A DNA stretch of 6,644 nt from an uncultured Pseudomonadota bacterium (GTDB taxonomy: Bacteria; Pseudomonadota; Gammaproteobacteria; Burkholderiales; Thiobacillaceae): contig CAIXFP010000327.1 in NCBI GenBank assembly GCA_903918705.1, positions 1 through 6,644 on the forward strand. The letters run 5' to 3'. A program made the translations under genes and the position numbers. Shown piece after piece: positions 1-6,453 of the stretch (the first letter of the stretch is position 1; each line of letters begins with the position of its first letter). The notes beneath the pieces are model-generated. The model made no database searches, was not told the DNA's origin, and saw nothing but the letters and a program-made list of their open reading frames with translations.

Positions 1-1203
1 CTCATGGCTCATGTTGGCCAGGAATTCGCTCTTCGCCTGGGCGGCCTTTTCCGTGGCCAGGCGGGCTTCCTCCAGAGCCCGCTCCACGTGCTTGCGCTCG
101 GTGATGTCGCGAACGATGGCGAGGATGAACGCCTCTTCGCCCGCTTCGATGATTTTCAGGCTGGCCTCGGCCGGGAAGAGCGTGCCGTCACGGCGCAGGT
201 ACTCCCATTCGAAAAATTGGGTCTCGCCGGCATAGGCGGCGATGAATTTGTGCCGCGCCGTTTCCCTGGATGGTCGCCCGTCCGGTTGCGTCGGCGGCGA
301 GAGTTCGTCCGGTTCATGGCCGATCACCTCCTCCCGAGTGCAACGGAACATGGCGAGAGAACTGGCATTGCAGTCGATGAAGTGATTGCCGCGCACCAGG
401 AAAATGGCATCCGTGGCGCCCTCGAACAGAGCCCGGTAGCGCATCTCGCTTTCCTGCAGGGCCTTCTCCCCGGATTCGATGCGCTTGCGGGTAAATTGCT
501 CCATGCGCAGGGACGACACCAGTTCGTAAGCCAGATCATTGATGTCGTTGACCAGGCGGCCAATTTCGCCGCCTTCGTGGCCGCGTGGCGGGCGCAGCAG
601 TTCACCCTGGGACGCGTTCATGGTGTGCAGCCGGTCGGACAGCGCCTTGATCGGGCGGATCACCAGCAGCAGGACGCTGGACACCACGCCCAGGGCGATG
701 AGCACCAGTTGCACGGCGAGCAGATAGCGGACAAAGCCGACGCTGGCTTCCACCTGCCGGCGAATTTCTTCCGGATTGGGCGTGAGCACGATCTCGCCGA
801 TCGCCTCGTGGCCGGCGAACGGCGAAAATACCACGCGCCGCAGAGGGACCAGGCGTGCCTCCTCCCTGGCTTCATCCGGACTCAGCGGCCGCGACAAGCG
901 GACCAGCAGTTCGTTGCCACTGCGGATGCTGACCCCGGCGATGACGCTGTTTTTCATCAGGCCGCGCGCCACCTCGCCGGCCAAACCCTTGTCCATGACG
1001 TAACAGGTGGTCTGGACTGTGCTTTCGGTGGTGTCGAGCAACTCCTTCAGATGATTCCGGGTGTCCTGATAGGCCCGTTCTGTAACCAGCGTGGCCGTGA
1101 TCTTGAGCACCACCATGCCGGATACGGCCACCGCCAGCAGCACCAGCAGGGTGCTCCGGGTCAGGATGCTGTGGTACCAGCGCGGTCGGGTCGGGTTTTC
1201 CAT
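1..1203 (-). CDS. Membrane sensor histidine kinase (HAMP-PAS-HisKA), 3' end outside window
   Basis: This is an inner-membrane two-component sensor kinase that would autophosphorylate on His and pass phosphate to a response regulator or receiver domain. Reading inward from ATG at 1203, 401 codons are open to the window edge. TM1 spans about residues 17-36, a periplasmic region about 37-157, and TM2 about 159-182. It is followed by a HAMP linker (about 183-235, starting RPIKALSDRL and containing GGEIGRLVNDIN), a PAS domain (about 253-366) and a PAC-like end (IVRDITERK, 363-371). It stops at the H-box FLANMSHE, with His400 as the expected phospho-acceptor. The catalytic ATPase domain and any receiver lie beyond base 1. 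AAGGGG (1210-1215) sits 6 bases before the ATG. The gene is divergent from the porin and PBP-like genes, which suggests a shared signal. The periplasmic domain is not one I can name. The kinase call is firm; the ligand is unknown. Confidence 0.93.
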   Translation of the reverse strand, partial: MENPTRPRWYHSILTRSTLLVLLAVAVSGMVVLKITATLVTERAYQDTRNHLKELLDTTESTVQTTCYVMDKGLAGEVARGLMKNSVIAGVSIRSGNELLVRLSRPLSPDEAREEARLVPLRRVVFSPFAGHEAIGEIVLTPNPEEIRRQVEASVGFVRYLLAVQLVLIALGVVSSVLLLVIRPIKALSDRLHTMNASQGELLRPPRGHEGGEIGRLVNDINDLAYELVSSLRMEQFTRKRIESGEKALQESEMRYRALFEGATDAIFLVRGNHFIDCNASSLAMFRCTREEVIGHEPDELSPPTQPDGRPSRETARHKFIAAYAGETQFFEWEYLRRDGTLFPAEASLKIIEAGEEAFILAIVRDITERKHVERALEEARLATEKAAQAKSEFLANMSHE

Positions 1204-1449
1204 GGGCCGCCCCTTATCGGCAGCGCGCGGAAAATCTTTACGGTCGAGGCGCGAGACACCAGGTATTAACCACGAGGGCTAAAGTTATTCCGGGTGTGGC
1301 CGTTAACCCCGCCACCTGGATGCGCGGCATCCTGACCAACCTGGGCGCTCAGCGGCGTCGGAACCATGGCTACGGCATTGCGGGTCTCACTCTCCCACCA
1401 TCGATCACCCCTGTTGAATCCGGGAACGGCGGAACGAGGGGCGTGCCCG
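1204..1449. promoter_or_regulatory. Divergent intergenic region between kinase and porin genes
   Basis: This 246-base gap must carry the promoters of the leftward kinase gene and the rightward porin/PBP-like pair. It contains a relatively AT-rich stretch (about 1262-1308, with TATTAACC and CTAAAGTTATT) in otherwise GC-rich DNA, the most likely promoter area. I cannot assign a convincing -35/-10 pair, and no -24/-12 (GGCAC-N5-TTGC) element is visible. An open frame continues upstream of the preferred porin start from ATG 1366, but its third-position GC is lower than in the gene proper and it would put about 28 non-signal-like residues before the signal peptide, so I treat it as leader. Confidence 0.4.
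1436..1441 (+). promoter_or_regulatory. Ribosome-binding site GAGGGG that sets the porin TTG start
   Basis: GAGGGG lies 8 bases before TTG 1450, in frame with the porin. Translation from this TTG starts immediately with a textbook signal peptide (Met-Arg-Arg, then a hydrophobic core). The upstream ATG at 1366 has no comparable purine-rich site. Confidence 0.6.
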
Positions 1450-2655
1450 TTGCGCCGGCTCCTGGCGCTCGCCCTCTGCGCCGGGTGGGTGCTGGGGGCC
1501 GCGGCGGCGCCCGTCTCCGACACGGAATCGCCTTCCCGCGTCGAGTGGCGCGGCTTCGGCACTCTGGGCCTGGCCCGCTCCTCCTCCGATCAGGCGAGTT
1601 ACGTGCGCGACTTGTCGCAACCCGACGGCAGCGCTGGAAACTGGACCGGCAAGCTGGACAACGTGCTGGGGCTTCAGGTCGATGCGCGTGTGACCGAGCA
1701 ACTCGAGGGGGCGTTCCAGGCAGTCAGCCGCTACCGTTACGACGGCAGTTATCGACCGGAGGTGGAGTGGGCCTACGCCAAGTTCAATCCGTCCCCGAAT
1801 CTCAGCCTGCGCGCCGGCCGCCTGGGCACCGAGTTCTACATGCTGGCGGATTCCCGACTGGTGGGCTATTCCGCCCTGGCGGTGCGGCCCTCGGTGGACT
1901 ACTTCGCCGGCTTGCCCTTTTACTACGTCGACGGCATCGACGTACAGACCACCCATCCCTTCGCCGATGGCTTGATCAAGGGCAAGTTGTTCACCGGCGT
2001 TTCCCGGGAAAAGCTGCCCTTGGCGGATCGCACCTGGGATATCGGCGGCTCGCGCATGAGCGGGGCCTATCTCGATTACCTCCGCGGTTCCTGGCAGTGG
2101 CGGGCAAGTTATGCCCAGCTCCGTTTCAAGGGGGAGCTGCCGCTAGCCGACCTGTTTACCGCCCTCGATCAGGCGGGCTATTCGGATCTTTCCAGTGAAC
2201 TGGGCGTGGACGGGAAAACAAGTCGGTTTTTCTCCCTGGGCGCTGTCTACGACCGTGGCCCCTGGCAGGCGCAACTGATGCTGAGCCGCACCCTGCAGGA
2301 AAGCGCGTTTTATCAACCGGGATGGGCGGGCTACCTGCTGGCGGGCTACCGGATCGGTGAATTCACGCCTTACGCGGGTTATTCGTGGTGGAAGACCACA
2401 CCCCAAAGCCTGAGTCGCAACCCGCTACCCTTGCCCTTGAACATGGTGGTGGCCGCGGCCATGGCCGACAGCCACAGCGACCAGCACACCACCACCCTGG
2501 GCGTGCGCTGGGATTTTCGGGAGGACATGGACCTCAAGTTGCAGTGGGACCGGGTGCGCGGCACGCCGGCTTCCATCTTTCCGGTGCGCGGGGAACTGCC
2601 CGGCTGGAACGGCGACACCGACGTACTCAGCATGACCCTGGATTTCATTTTTTAG
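1450..2655 (+). CDS. Porin-like outer-membrane beta-barrel protein
   Basis: This is a probable outer-membrane beta-barrel, 401 residues from TTG 1450 (429 from ATG 1366). Residues 1-20 form a signal peptide (two Arg, then LLALALCAGWVLGAAAA) with cleavage likely near Ala19/Ala20. No lipobox fits, so it is not a lipoprotein. The mature part begins with the porin-type strand WRGFGTLGLARS and continues with alternating polar/aromatic strands rich in Tyr and Trp. It ends TLDFIF, with the terminal Phe recognised by the BAM machinery. It resembles the poorly characterised proteobacterial porin-like proteins often found next to small PBP-like proteins. Its stop is 4 bases before the PBP-like gene, so the two are almost certainly co-transcribed. 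The TTG start is chosen for its GAGGGG site, signal peptide position and codon bias. Solute specificity cannot be read from sequence. Confidence 0.82.
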   Translation: MRRLLALALCAGWVLGAAAAPVSDTESPSRVEWRGFGTLGLARSSSDQASYVRDLSQPDGSAGNWTGKLDNVLGLQVDARVTEQLEGAFQAVSRYRYDGSYRPEVEWAYAKFNPSPNLSLRAGRLGTEFYMLADSRLVGYSALAVRPSVDYFAGLPFYYVDGIDVQTTHPFADGLIKGKLFTGVSREKLPLADRTWDIGGSRMSGAYLDYLRGSWQWRASYAQLRFKGELPLADLFTALDQAGYSDLSSELGVDGKTSRFFSLGAVYDRGPWQAQLMLSRTLQESAFYQPGWAGYLLAGYRIGEFTPYAGYSWWKTTPQSLSRNPLPLPLNMVVAAAMADSHSDQHTTTLGVRWDFREDMDLKLQWDRVRGTPASIFPVRGELPGWNGDTDVLSMTLDFIF

Positions 2656-2659
2656 CGCC

Positions 2660-3085
2660 ATGTTTAGCCTTCGCCTCCTGACCTGCGTTTTGCTGTGCCT
2701 GGCCGTGAGCCCGGCGCCGGCGGGCGAATTGGTGGTGGTGGTGAATGCCCGCAGCGGTGTCGATCGCCTGAGCCGGGAAGAGGTGGTCAATATCTTCATG
2801 GGCCGCTATCGCGTGCTGCCCAGCGGAGTCACGGCCTGGCCGATCGATCAGCCCGCGGCGCTGCCGGCCCGCGCCCTGTTCTACCGCAAGCTGGTGGACA
2901 AGGATCTTTCCGAAATCAACGCCTACTGGGCTCGTCTGGTATTCTCGGGCAAGACCTCGCCGCCACGGCAAGCCAGACGTCAAGGCGAGGTGGTCGACTG
3001 GGTGGCCAGTCATGTGGGCGCGGTGGGCTATCTCGACAGTGACCTGGTCGACGCCAGGATGCAGATCGTTCTCCCGTTGCCTTGA
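2660..3085 (+). CDS. Small periplasmic PstS/PBP-like substrate-binding protein
   Basis: A 141-residue exported protein of the small phosphate-ABC-transporter substrate-binding-like (PBP-like) family. Residues 1-22 are a signal peptide with cleavage likely after Pro-Ala or Ala-Gly before ELVVVVN. The mature domain shows the family pattern: strand ELVVVVNARSG, the helix/turn SREEVVNIFMGRYRVLPSG, then WPIDQP, an Arg/Phe-Tyr helix (RALFYRKLV), YWARLVFSG, and GAVGYLDSD near the C terminus. At 141 residues it is far shorter than true PstS (over 300) and lacks the second lobe, so it is probably not a full transport receptor. No pst transporter genes are nearby. It starts 4 bases after the porin stop with no clear ribosome-binding site, which suggests translational coupling. 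Placement opposite a sensor kinase suggests an accessory ligand-sensing role; that is inference. Confidence 0.85.
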   Translation: MFSLRLLTCVLLCLAVSPAPAGELVVVVNARSGVDRLSREEVVNIFMGRYRVLPSGVTAWPIDQPAALPARALFYRKLVDKDLSEINAYWARLVFSGKTSPPRQARRQGEVVDWVASHVGAVGYLDSDLVDARMQIVLPLP

Positions 3086-3157
3086 GCCTGAATTCGTGGC
3101 GGCCGGGCTGTCCATGGATCTACCCCGTAGCGCGCTCCCGCCCTTATATCACTTGCC

Positions 3158-4057
3158 ATGGTTCCCCGTTACTACGCCGTGCGCCAACTCAACCCCTGTC
3201 GCGGCGTGGTCCAGGTGGTGGCCGTGAGCGGCCTGGTCGCGCACAGCCATGACGGCGTGACCTGGCGCCTGCGCGGGGATGACGGCATCGTTCCCGACCC
3301 GGCCGCCTCGCCCGCTCCGCGCCCCATCGGCCTCTGGGTCGAAGGCGTCGGACTCAAGGCCGGCCGCGCGGAGCATCTGGCCGCCATCCTGCCGGCATTG
3401 CAGAACCATCCGGGCTTGCCATTCCCCCTGATCGACCAACGCGAACTCTGGCTGCTCGACCAGGAGCGGGGCCTGCCTCTGGCCCTGCTGGCCAGCGACT
3501 GGGCCGGCGCGACGCGGGTGAAGCAGCCCCCACCGGCGTGGCAGCCCTTTGCCCCGACCTTCACCGGCGTGTTCTCGCCGTCCCTGGCCGGCCGCGATGC
3601 GCTCGATTCCACAGTGCTGAGTCGCCAGCGCGACCTGCTGGCCCGCCAGGTCAACCGTGCCGCCGGGTCTTTGCCCGCCGCCCAGTGGTTTGCGCGCGAC
3701 GAGTCCGGAGACGGATACGGGGGTTCCGGCCCGCGCATCCCCTCCGCCTGGCGCGGTCGCCATCTGCCCGCTTCGGCATTTCCGGAATTGCTGGTACGAG
3801 AGCACGGCAATAACCGACTGGAAAACTCGGTTATTGCCGATTATCATGCTTACCTCGCGCCCATCCTGCTGTGCTGGTCGCGCCTCTCCCTTGCAACCCG
3901 TACCCGCCTGGAAATCGCGGCCTGCAATCAGCGCCAATGGCTGGCGCGGGTTCTGCACCTGCTGCCCTGCCGGGTGGACACGGCGCGGCTTCAGGCCGCC
4001 CTGGTGGCGGCGCGACTGGAAGCGGCGGCGGGCGGCGGCGAACCCGACTGGAACTGA
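3158..4057 (+). CDS. Uncharacterised protein, first gene of the MoxR-VWA cluster
   Basis: I do not recognise a named family for this 299-residue protein. It has no signal peptide or transmembrane segment, so it is likely cytoplasmic. Visible blocks are an N-terminal RYYAVRQLNPCRGVVQ followed by a short beta-rich stretch, a Leu-rich segment LIDQRELWLLDQERGLPLALL (about 92-112), a Pro-rich middle (about 125-140), and a helical C-terminal half with several Trp and Arg residues, ending in an Ala/Gly-rich tail. No nucleotide-binding or catalytic motif stands out. ATG 3158 is the only good start; an in-frame stop lies at 3128, and no strong ribosome-binding site precedes it. The MoxR gene follows 12 bases after the stop, so the two are probably one operon, making this a candidate third component or regulator of the pair. 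Codon use matches a real gene. A perfect 13-base inverted repeat lies inside it at 3805-3839. Confidence 0.75.
   Translation: MVPRYYAVRQLNPCRGVVQVVAVSGLVAHSHDGVTWRLRGDDGIVPDPAASPAPRPIGLWVEGVGLKAGRAEHLAAILPALQNHPGLPFPLIDQRELWLLDQERGLPLALLASDWAGATRVKQPPPAWQPFAPTFTGVFSPSLAGRDALDSTVLSRQRDLLARQVNRAAGSLPAAQWFARDESGDGYGGSGPRIPSAWRGRHLPASAFPELLVREHGNNRLENSVIADYHAYLAPILLCWSRLSLATRTRLEIAACNQRQWLARVLHLLPCRVDTARLQAALVAARLEAAAGGGEPDWN
3805..3839. repeat. Perfect 13-base inverted repeat within the 299-residue gene
   Basis: CGGCAATAACCGA (3805-3817) and its exact reverse complement (3827-3839) are separated by the 9 bases 3818-3826. The repeat is AT-rich compared with the surrounding gene and falls in frame at about codons 217-228 (HGNNRLENSVIAD). 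It could form a hairpin in DNA or mRNA or act as a dyad binding site. No T-tract follows, so it is not a standard terminator. Confidence 0.85.
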
Positions 4058-4069
4058 AACCACTTCACC

Positions 4070-5131
4070 ATGCGTCCCTCCCACATCGAAACCATCCTCG
4101 AACGCGAATTCGCCAGTTGCGGCGCCGGCCAGCACACCCCCGTGATGCTGTGGGGGCCGCCCGGCGTCGGCAAGTCCCAGATCATCGCCGGCATCGCCGC
4201 CAAGCACGGCGTGCCGCTGATCGACATCCGCCTGTCCCAGATGGAACCCACCGATCTGCGCGGCATTCCGTTCCGCCACGGCGACAACGTGGAATGGTCG
4301 GTGCCGGCCATGCTGCCGGACGCCACGCGCCATGGCCCCGCCGGCATCCTGTTCCTGGACGAGATCAACGCGGCGCCGCCCACGGTGTCCGCCGCTGCCT
4401 ACCAGCTCATCCTGGACCGCCGCCTGGGCGAATACACCATACCCGAAGGCTGGGCCATCTTCGCCGCCGGCAACCGCCAGGGCGATCGCGGCGTCACCTA
4501 CGCCATGCCGGCGCCCCTGGCCAACCGCTTCACCCATTACGACGTGGACGCCAACCTGGACGACTGGATCGGCTGGGCGCTGGAGAAGGGCATCGACGCG
4601 CGCATCCTGGGCTTCCTGCGCTTTCGTCCCGATCTCCTGTTCAGCTTCGATCCGGCCCACAACCCGGTGGCCTTTCCCAGCCCGCGCTCCTGGGAATATG
4701 CCCATCGCGCCCTGTACAAGTTCGCCGACCGTCCCGATCTCCTGGGCGACGCGCTCCAGGCCTGCGTCGGCGCCGGCGTGGGAGTGGAGTTGAAGGCCTT
4801 CATCGACAACATGGAAAACCTGCCGGACATCGACGGCATCCTGGAAGGCCGCGTGGCCGAGGTGCCGCGCGGCATCGACCTGCAGTACGGCGTGGCGGCG
4901 GCCCTGGTGCGGCGGGCCAGGGAGTCGCGCGGCGACCCGGCCAGGCTCGGCAACATCCTCAAATACGCGCGCGGCTACCCACAACGCGAGATGGGGGTGA
5001 TGCTGGTGACCGACCTGCACCGCGCCGTGGGCCAGCCCCTGTTCGCCGTGCCCGAATTCGTCGAGTGGGCCAACAGCGTGGCGGAACTGATGCTGTACGA
5101 CTTCAAACCCCAGTCGAGAGTGGAGAGTTGA
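4070..5131 (+). CDS. MoxR-family AAA+ ATPase
   Basis: A 353-residue cytoplasmic AAA+ ATPase of the MoxR type. Members form hexameric rings that work with VWA-domain partners to activate or mature target proteins, often by metal or cofactor insertion. Visible motifs are Walker A GPPGVGKS (29-36; Lys35, Ser36), Walker B ILFLDEIN (Asp97, Glu98), sensor 1 in AAGNRQGD (Asn135), an arginine-finger candidate Arg153 in PLANRF, and a sensor 2-like Arg206 in PRSWEYA. LSQMEPTDLRGIPF after Walker A is a typical MoxR segment. Length is normal for the family. It follows the 299-residue gene by 12 bases without an obvious ribosome-binding site. The last residues after LMLYDFKP are encoded by the heptamer repeat element, which also supplies the TGA stop (5129-5131), so the original C terminus may have been slightly altered. 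Known MoxR-VWA pairs include RavA-ViaA, CbbQ-CbbO and NorQ-NorD; which target this one serves is not visible. Confidence 0.93.
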   Translation: MRPSHIETILEREFASCGAGQHTPVMLWGPPGVGKSQIIAGIAAKHGVPLIDIRLSQMEPTDLRGIPFRHGDNVEWSVPAMLPDATRHGPAGILFLDEINAAPPTVSAAAYQLILDRRLGEYTIPEGWAIFAAGNRQGDRGVTYAMPAPLANRFTHYDVDANLDDWIGWALEKGIDARILGFLRFRPDLLFSFDPAHNPVAFPSPRSWEYAHRALYKFADRPDLLGDALQACVGAGVGVELKAFIDNMENLPDIDGILEGRVAEVPRGIDLQYGVAAALVRRARESRGDPARLGNILKYARGYPQREMGVMLVTDLHRAVGQPLFAVPEFVEWANSVAELMLYDFKPQSRVES

Positions 5132-5219
5132 GAGTGGAGAGTCGAGAGTCGAGAGATGAACGTTTTGGCGGTAGACCGGGTGGGGAGGCACTCTCGACTC
5201 TCGACTCTCGACCCTCGAC
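5113..5219. repeat. Inverted array of GTNGAGA heptamers at the MoxR/VWA junction
   Basis: Six consecutive heptamers of pattern GTNGAGA occupy 5113-5154: three GTCGAGA, two GTGGAGA and one GTTGAGA. Four copies in inverse orientation (three TCTCGAC, one CCTCGAC) occupy 5192-5219. The arms 5141-5155 and 5191-5205 are perfect 15-base reverse complements. Extended to 5127-5155 against 5191-5219, the stem has 29 positions with two mismatches and one G-U pair, around a 35-base loop (5156-5190). The element covers the MoxR stop codon and the preferred VWA start. The periodicity is below any CRISPR scale. It looks like a dispersed intergenic repeat that settled at a gene junction. Confidence 0.9.
5122..5127 (+). 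promoter_or_regulatory. Repeat-derived ribosome-binding site GGAGAG for the VWA gene
   Basis: GGAG (5122-5125) inside the second heptamer lies 8 bases before GTG 5134, the only standard start at a usable distance in the VWA frame. The site is just outside the predicted 29-position stem while the GTG is inside it, so hairpin folding could modulate initiation. Confidence 0.45.
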
Positions 5220-6444
5220 TGACCTGATCGAAACCAAGCTCGCAGCGGCGCGCACCCGGCTGATCCTGGAAAAGCCGTTTCTCGGCGCCCTGGTCATGCA
5301 CCTGCCGCTCAAGGCGGCGGACCCGAAGTGGTGCAAGACCACGGCCACGGATGCGAAGAACTTCTACTTCAACCCCGAGTACATCGGCCACCTGACCCTG
5401 GAACAGACCCAATTCGTCCTGGCCCACGAGGCCATGCATTGCGCCCTCTCGCATTTCGCCCGCCGCAACCACCGCCAGAAACACCGCTGGGACGTGGCCT
5501 GCGACTACGCGGTCAACATGATCCTGGACGACGAGCGCATGCACGGGCCGGACAACGCTCTCATGAACGCGGCCTATCGCGGCCTCACGGCGGAGGAAAT
5601 CTACCCGGTGCTGCACGAGGATCCGCCGGAGGAAACCCAGGACTCCCACCTGTTCGACAACGATTCCGACGCTCAGGGCGGCGAGGGCGAATCCCGCGAA
5701 CAGGACGAAGGCCAGGGCCAATCCGGCAAGGACCGGGACGACGCTTCCGGCGACGCCGAGCCCCGGGGCGGGGAGAAACCGGAGGAACGGCGGGTGCCGC
5801 CGCCGCCGGCCGATCCCAAGCAACTCGAAGAACAGTGGAAAAGCCGACTCGCCGCGGCGGCCCAGGCGGCCCGCCAGGCCGGCCGCCTGTCCCAGTCGCT
5901 AAGGCGCCTGGTCGATCACCTGCTGGCGCCGCAATTGCCCTGGCGGGCGCTGTTGGCCCGTTTCATGATGAACGCCGCCCGCGACGACTACAGCTTCCAG
6001 CGGCCGTCCCGGCGCGAGTCGGCGGCGCTGCTGCCGCGCCTGTCCAGCCAGAGCGTCAGCGTGGTGGTGGCCCTGGATACCAGCGGCTCGGTGCGGGAGG
6101 AGGAGTTGCGCGAATTCCTGAGCGAGATCGATGCCCTCAAGGGCCAGGTCCGCGCCGAAGTCACTCTGCATGCCTGCGACGACAAACTCGACGACAACGG
6201 TCCCTGGCACTATGCCCTCTGGGAACCCGTGGCGCTTCCGCGGGGGGGAGTGTCGGGAGGGGGCGGCACGGATTTCCGCCCCCTGTTCGATTGGGTCGAG
6301 GGGCTGCCGTCGAGTCCCGATCTCCTGGTCTATTTCACCGATGCGGAAGGCCGCTTTCCGGAACGGGAACCGAATTATCCGGTGGTCTGGCTGGTCAAGG
6401 GCAAATCGTCCGTACCCTTCGGCACCCGCATTCAGCTCAACTGA
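5134..6444 (+). CDS. Metallopeptidase-like (DUF2201-type) plus VWA-domain protein
   Basis: A 436-residue cytoplasmic protein counted from GTG 5134, the likely adaptor partner of the MoxR ATPase. The N-terminal domain (about 31-160) has a zinc-binding-like HEAMH at 98-102, a further His107, and the downstream motif WDVACDYAVN (119-128), as in the VWA-like metallopeptidase (DUF2201) family. An acidic, Gly/Gln/Pro-rich linker (about 161-229) follows, then a helical region (about 230-300). The C-terminal VWA domain starts near 308 and has a complete MIDAS: DTSGS (Asp315, Ser317, Ser319), Thr379 in GGGGTDF, and Asp403 in YFTDAEG. It ends GTRIQLN. The first 30 residues are repeat-encoded; family-like sequence begins at LIETKLAAARTRL. 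No ATG exists in frame until residue 55, inside the conserved domain, and ATG 5156 is out of frame, so GTG 5134 (or TTG 5128) is inferred as the start. Whether the HExxH is catalytic or structural is unknown. Confidence 0.88.
   Translation: MESRESRDERFGGRPGGEALSTLDSRPSTDLIETKLAAARTRLILEKPFLGALVMHLPLKAADPKWCKTTATDAKNFYFNPEYIGHLTLEQTQFVLAHEAMHCALSHFARRNHRQKHRWDVACDYAVNMILDDERMHGPDNALMNAAYRGLTAEEIYPVLHEDPPEETQDSHLFDNDSDAQGGEGESREQDEGQGQSGKDRDDASGDAEPRGGEKPEERRVPPPPADPKQLEEQWKSRLAAAAQAARQAGRLSQSLRRLVDHLLAPQLPWRALLARFMMNAARDDYSFQRPSRRESAALLPRLSSQSVSVVVALDTSGSVREEELREFLSEIDALKGQVRAEVTLHACDDKLDDNGPWHYALWEPVALPRGGVSGGGGTDFRPLFDWVEGLPSSPDLLVYFTDAEGRFPEREPNYPVVWLVKGKSSVPFGTRIQLN
6242..6263 (+). other. 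G-rich tract with G-quadruplex pattern in the VWA gene
   Basis: Seven G (6242-6248), GGG (6255-6257) and GGGGG (6259-6263) fit four G3 runs with loops of 1, 6 and 1 bases on the coding strand. The tract encodes the glycine-rich loop before the MIDAS Thr379, so protein sequence and high GC may fully explain it. Confidence 0.4.
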
Positions 6445-6453
6445 GGAATCAAG

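Noticed and set aside
4..1269. Plus-strand open frame of 421 codons
   Set aside because: It is antisense to the kinase, whose minus-strand frame carries TM, HAMP, PAS and H-box motifs. Long antisense frames are common in high-GC DNA, and this one shows no family motif.
3086..3157. Terminator or clear promoter between the PBP-like gene and the 299-residue gene
   Set aside because: No stable hairpin with a T-tract is seen. TTATAT (3144-3149) resembles a -10 box but lies only 8 bases before the ATG and has no convincing -35 partner.
3871..5133. Extending the VWA protein upstream to an ATG at 3871 in the same frame
   Set aside because: This would overlap the whole MoxR gene out of frame. The translated segment is Arg/Pro/Gly-rich shadow sequence without motifs.
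3149..5191. Minus-strand open frame of 680 codons
   Set aside because: It is antisense to the 299-residue gene and the MoxR gene. It has no recognisable domain, and its composition is that of a mirrored high-GC gene.
5113..5219. CRISPR array
   Set aside because: The units are contiguous 7-base repeats with no spacers, arranged as inverted arms.
5113..5219. Rho-independent terminator between the MoxR and VWA genes
   Set aside because: The stem is long, but no T-tract follows 5219 and a coding region continues immediately.
5156..5223. ATG 5156 as the VWA start
   Set aside because: It is in a different frame from the VWA domain and reaches TGA at 5222-5224 after 22 codons.
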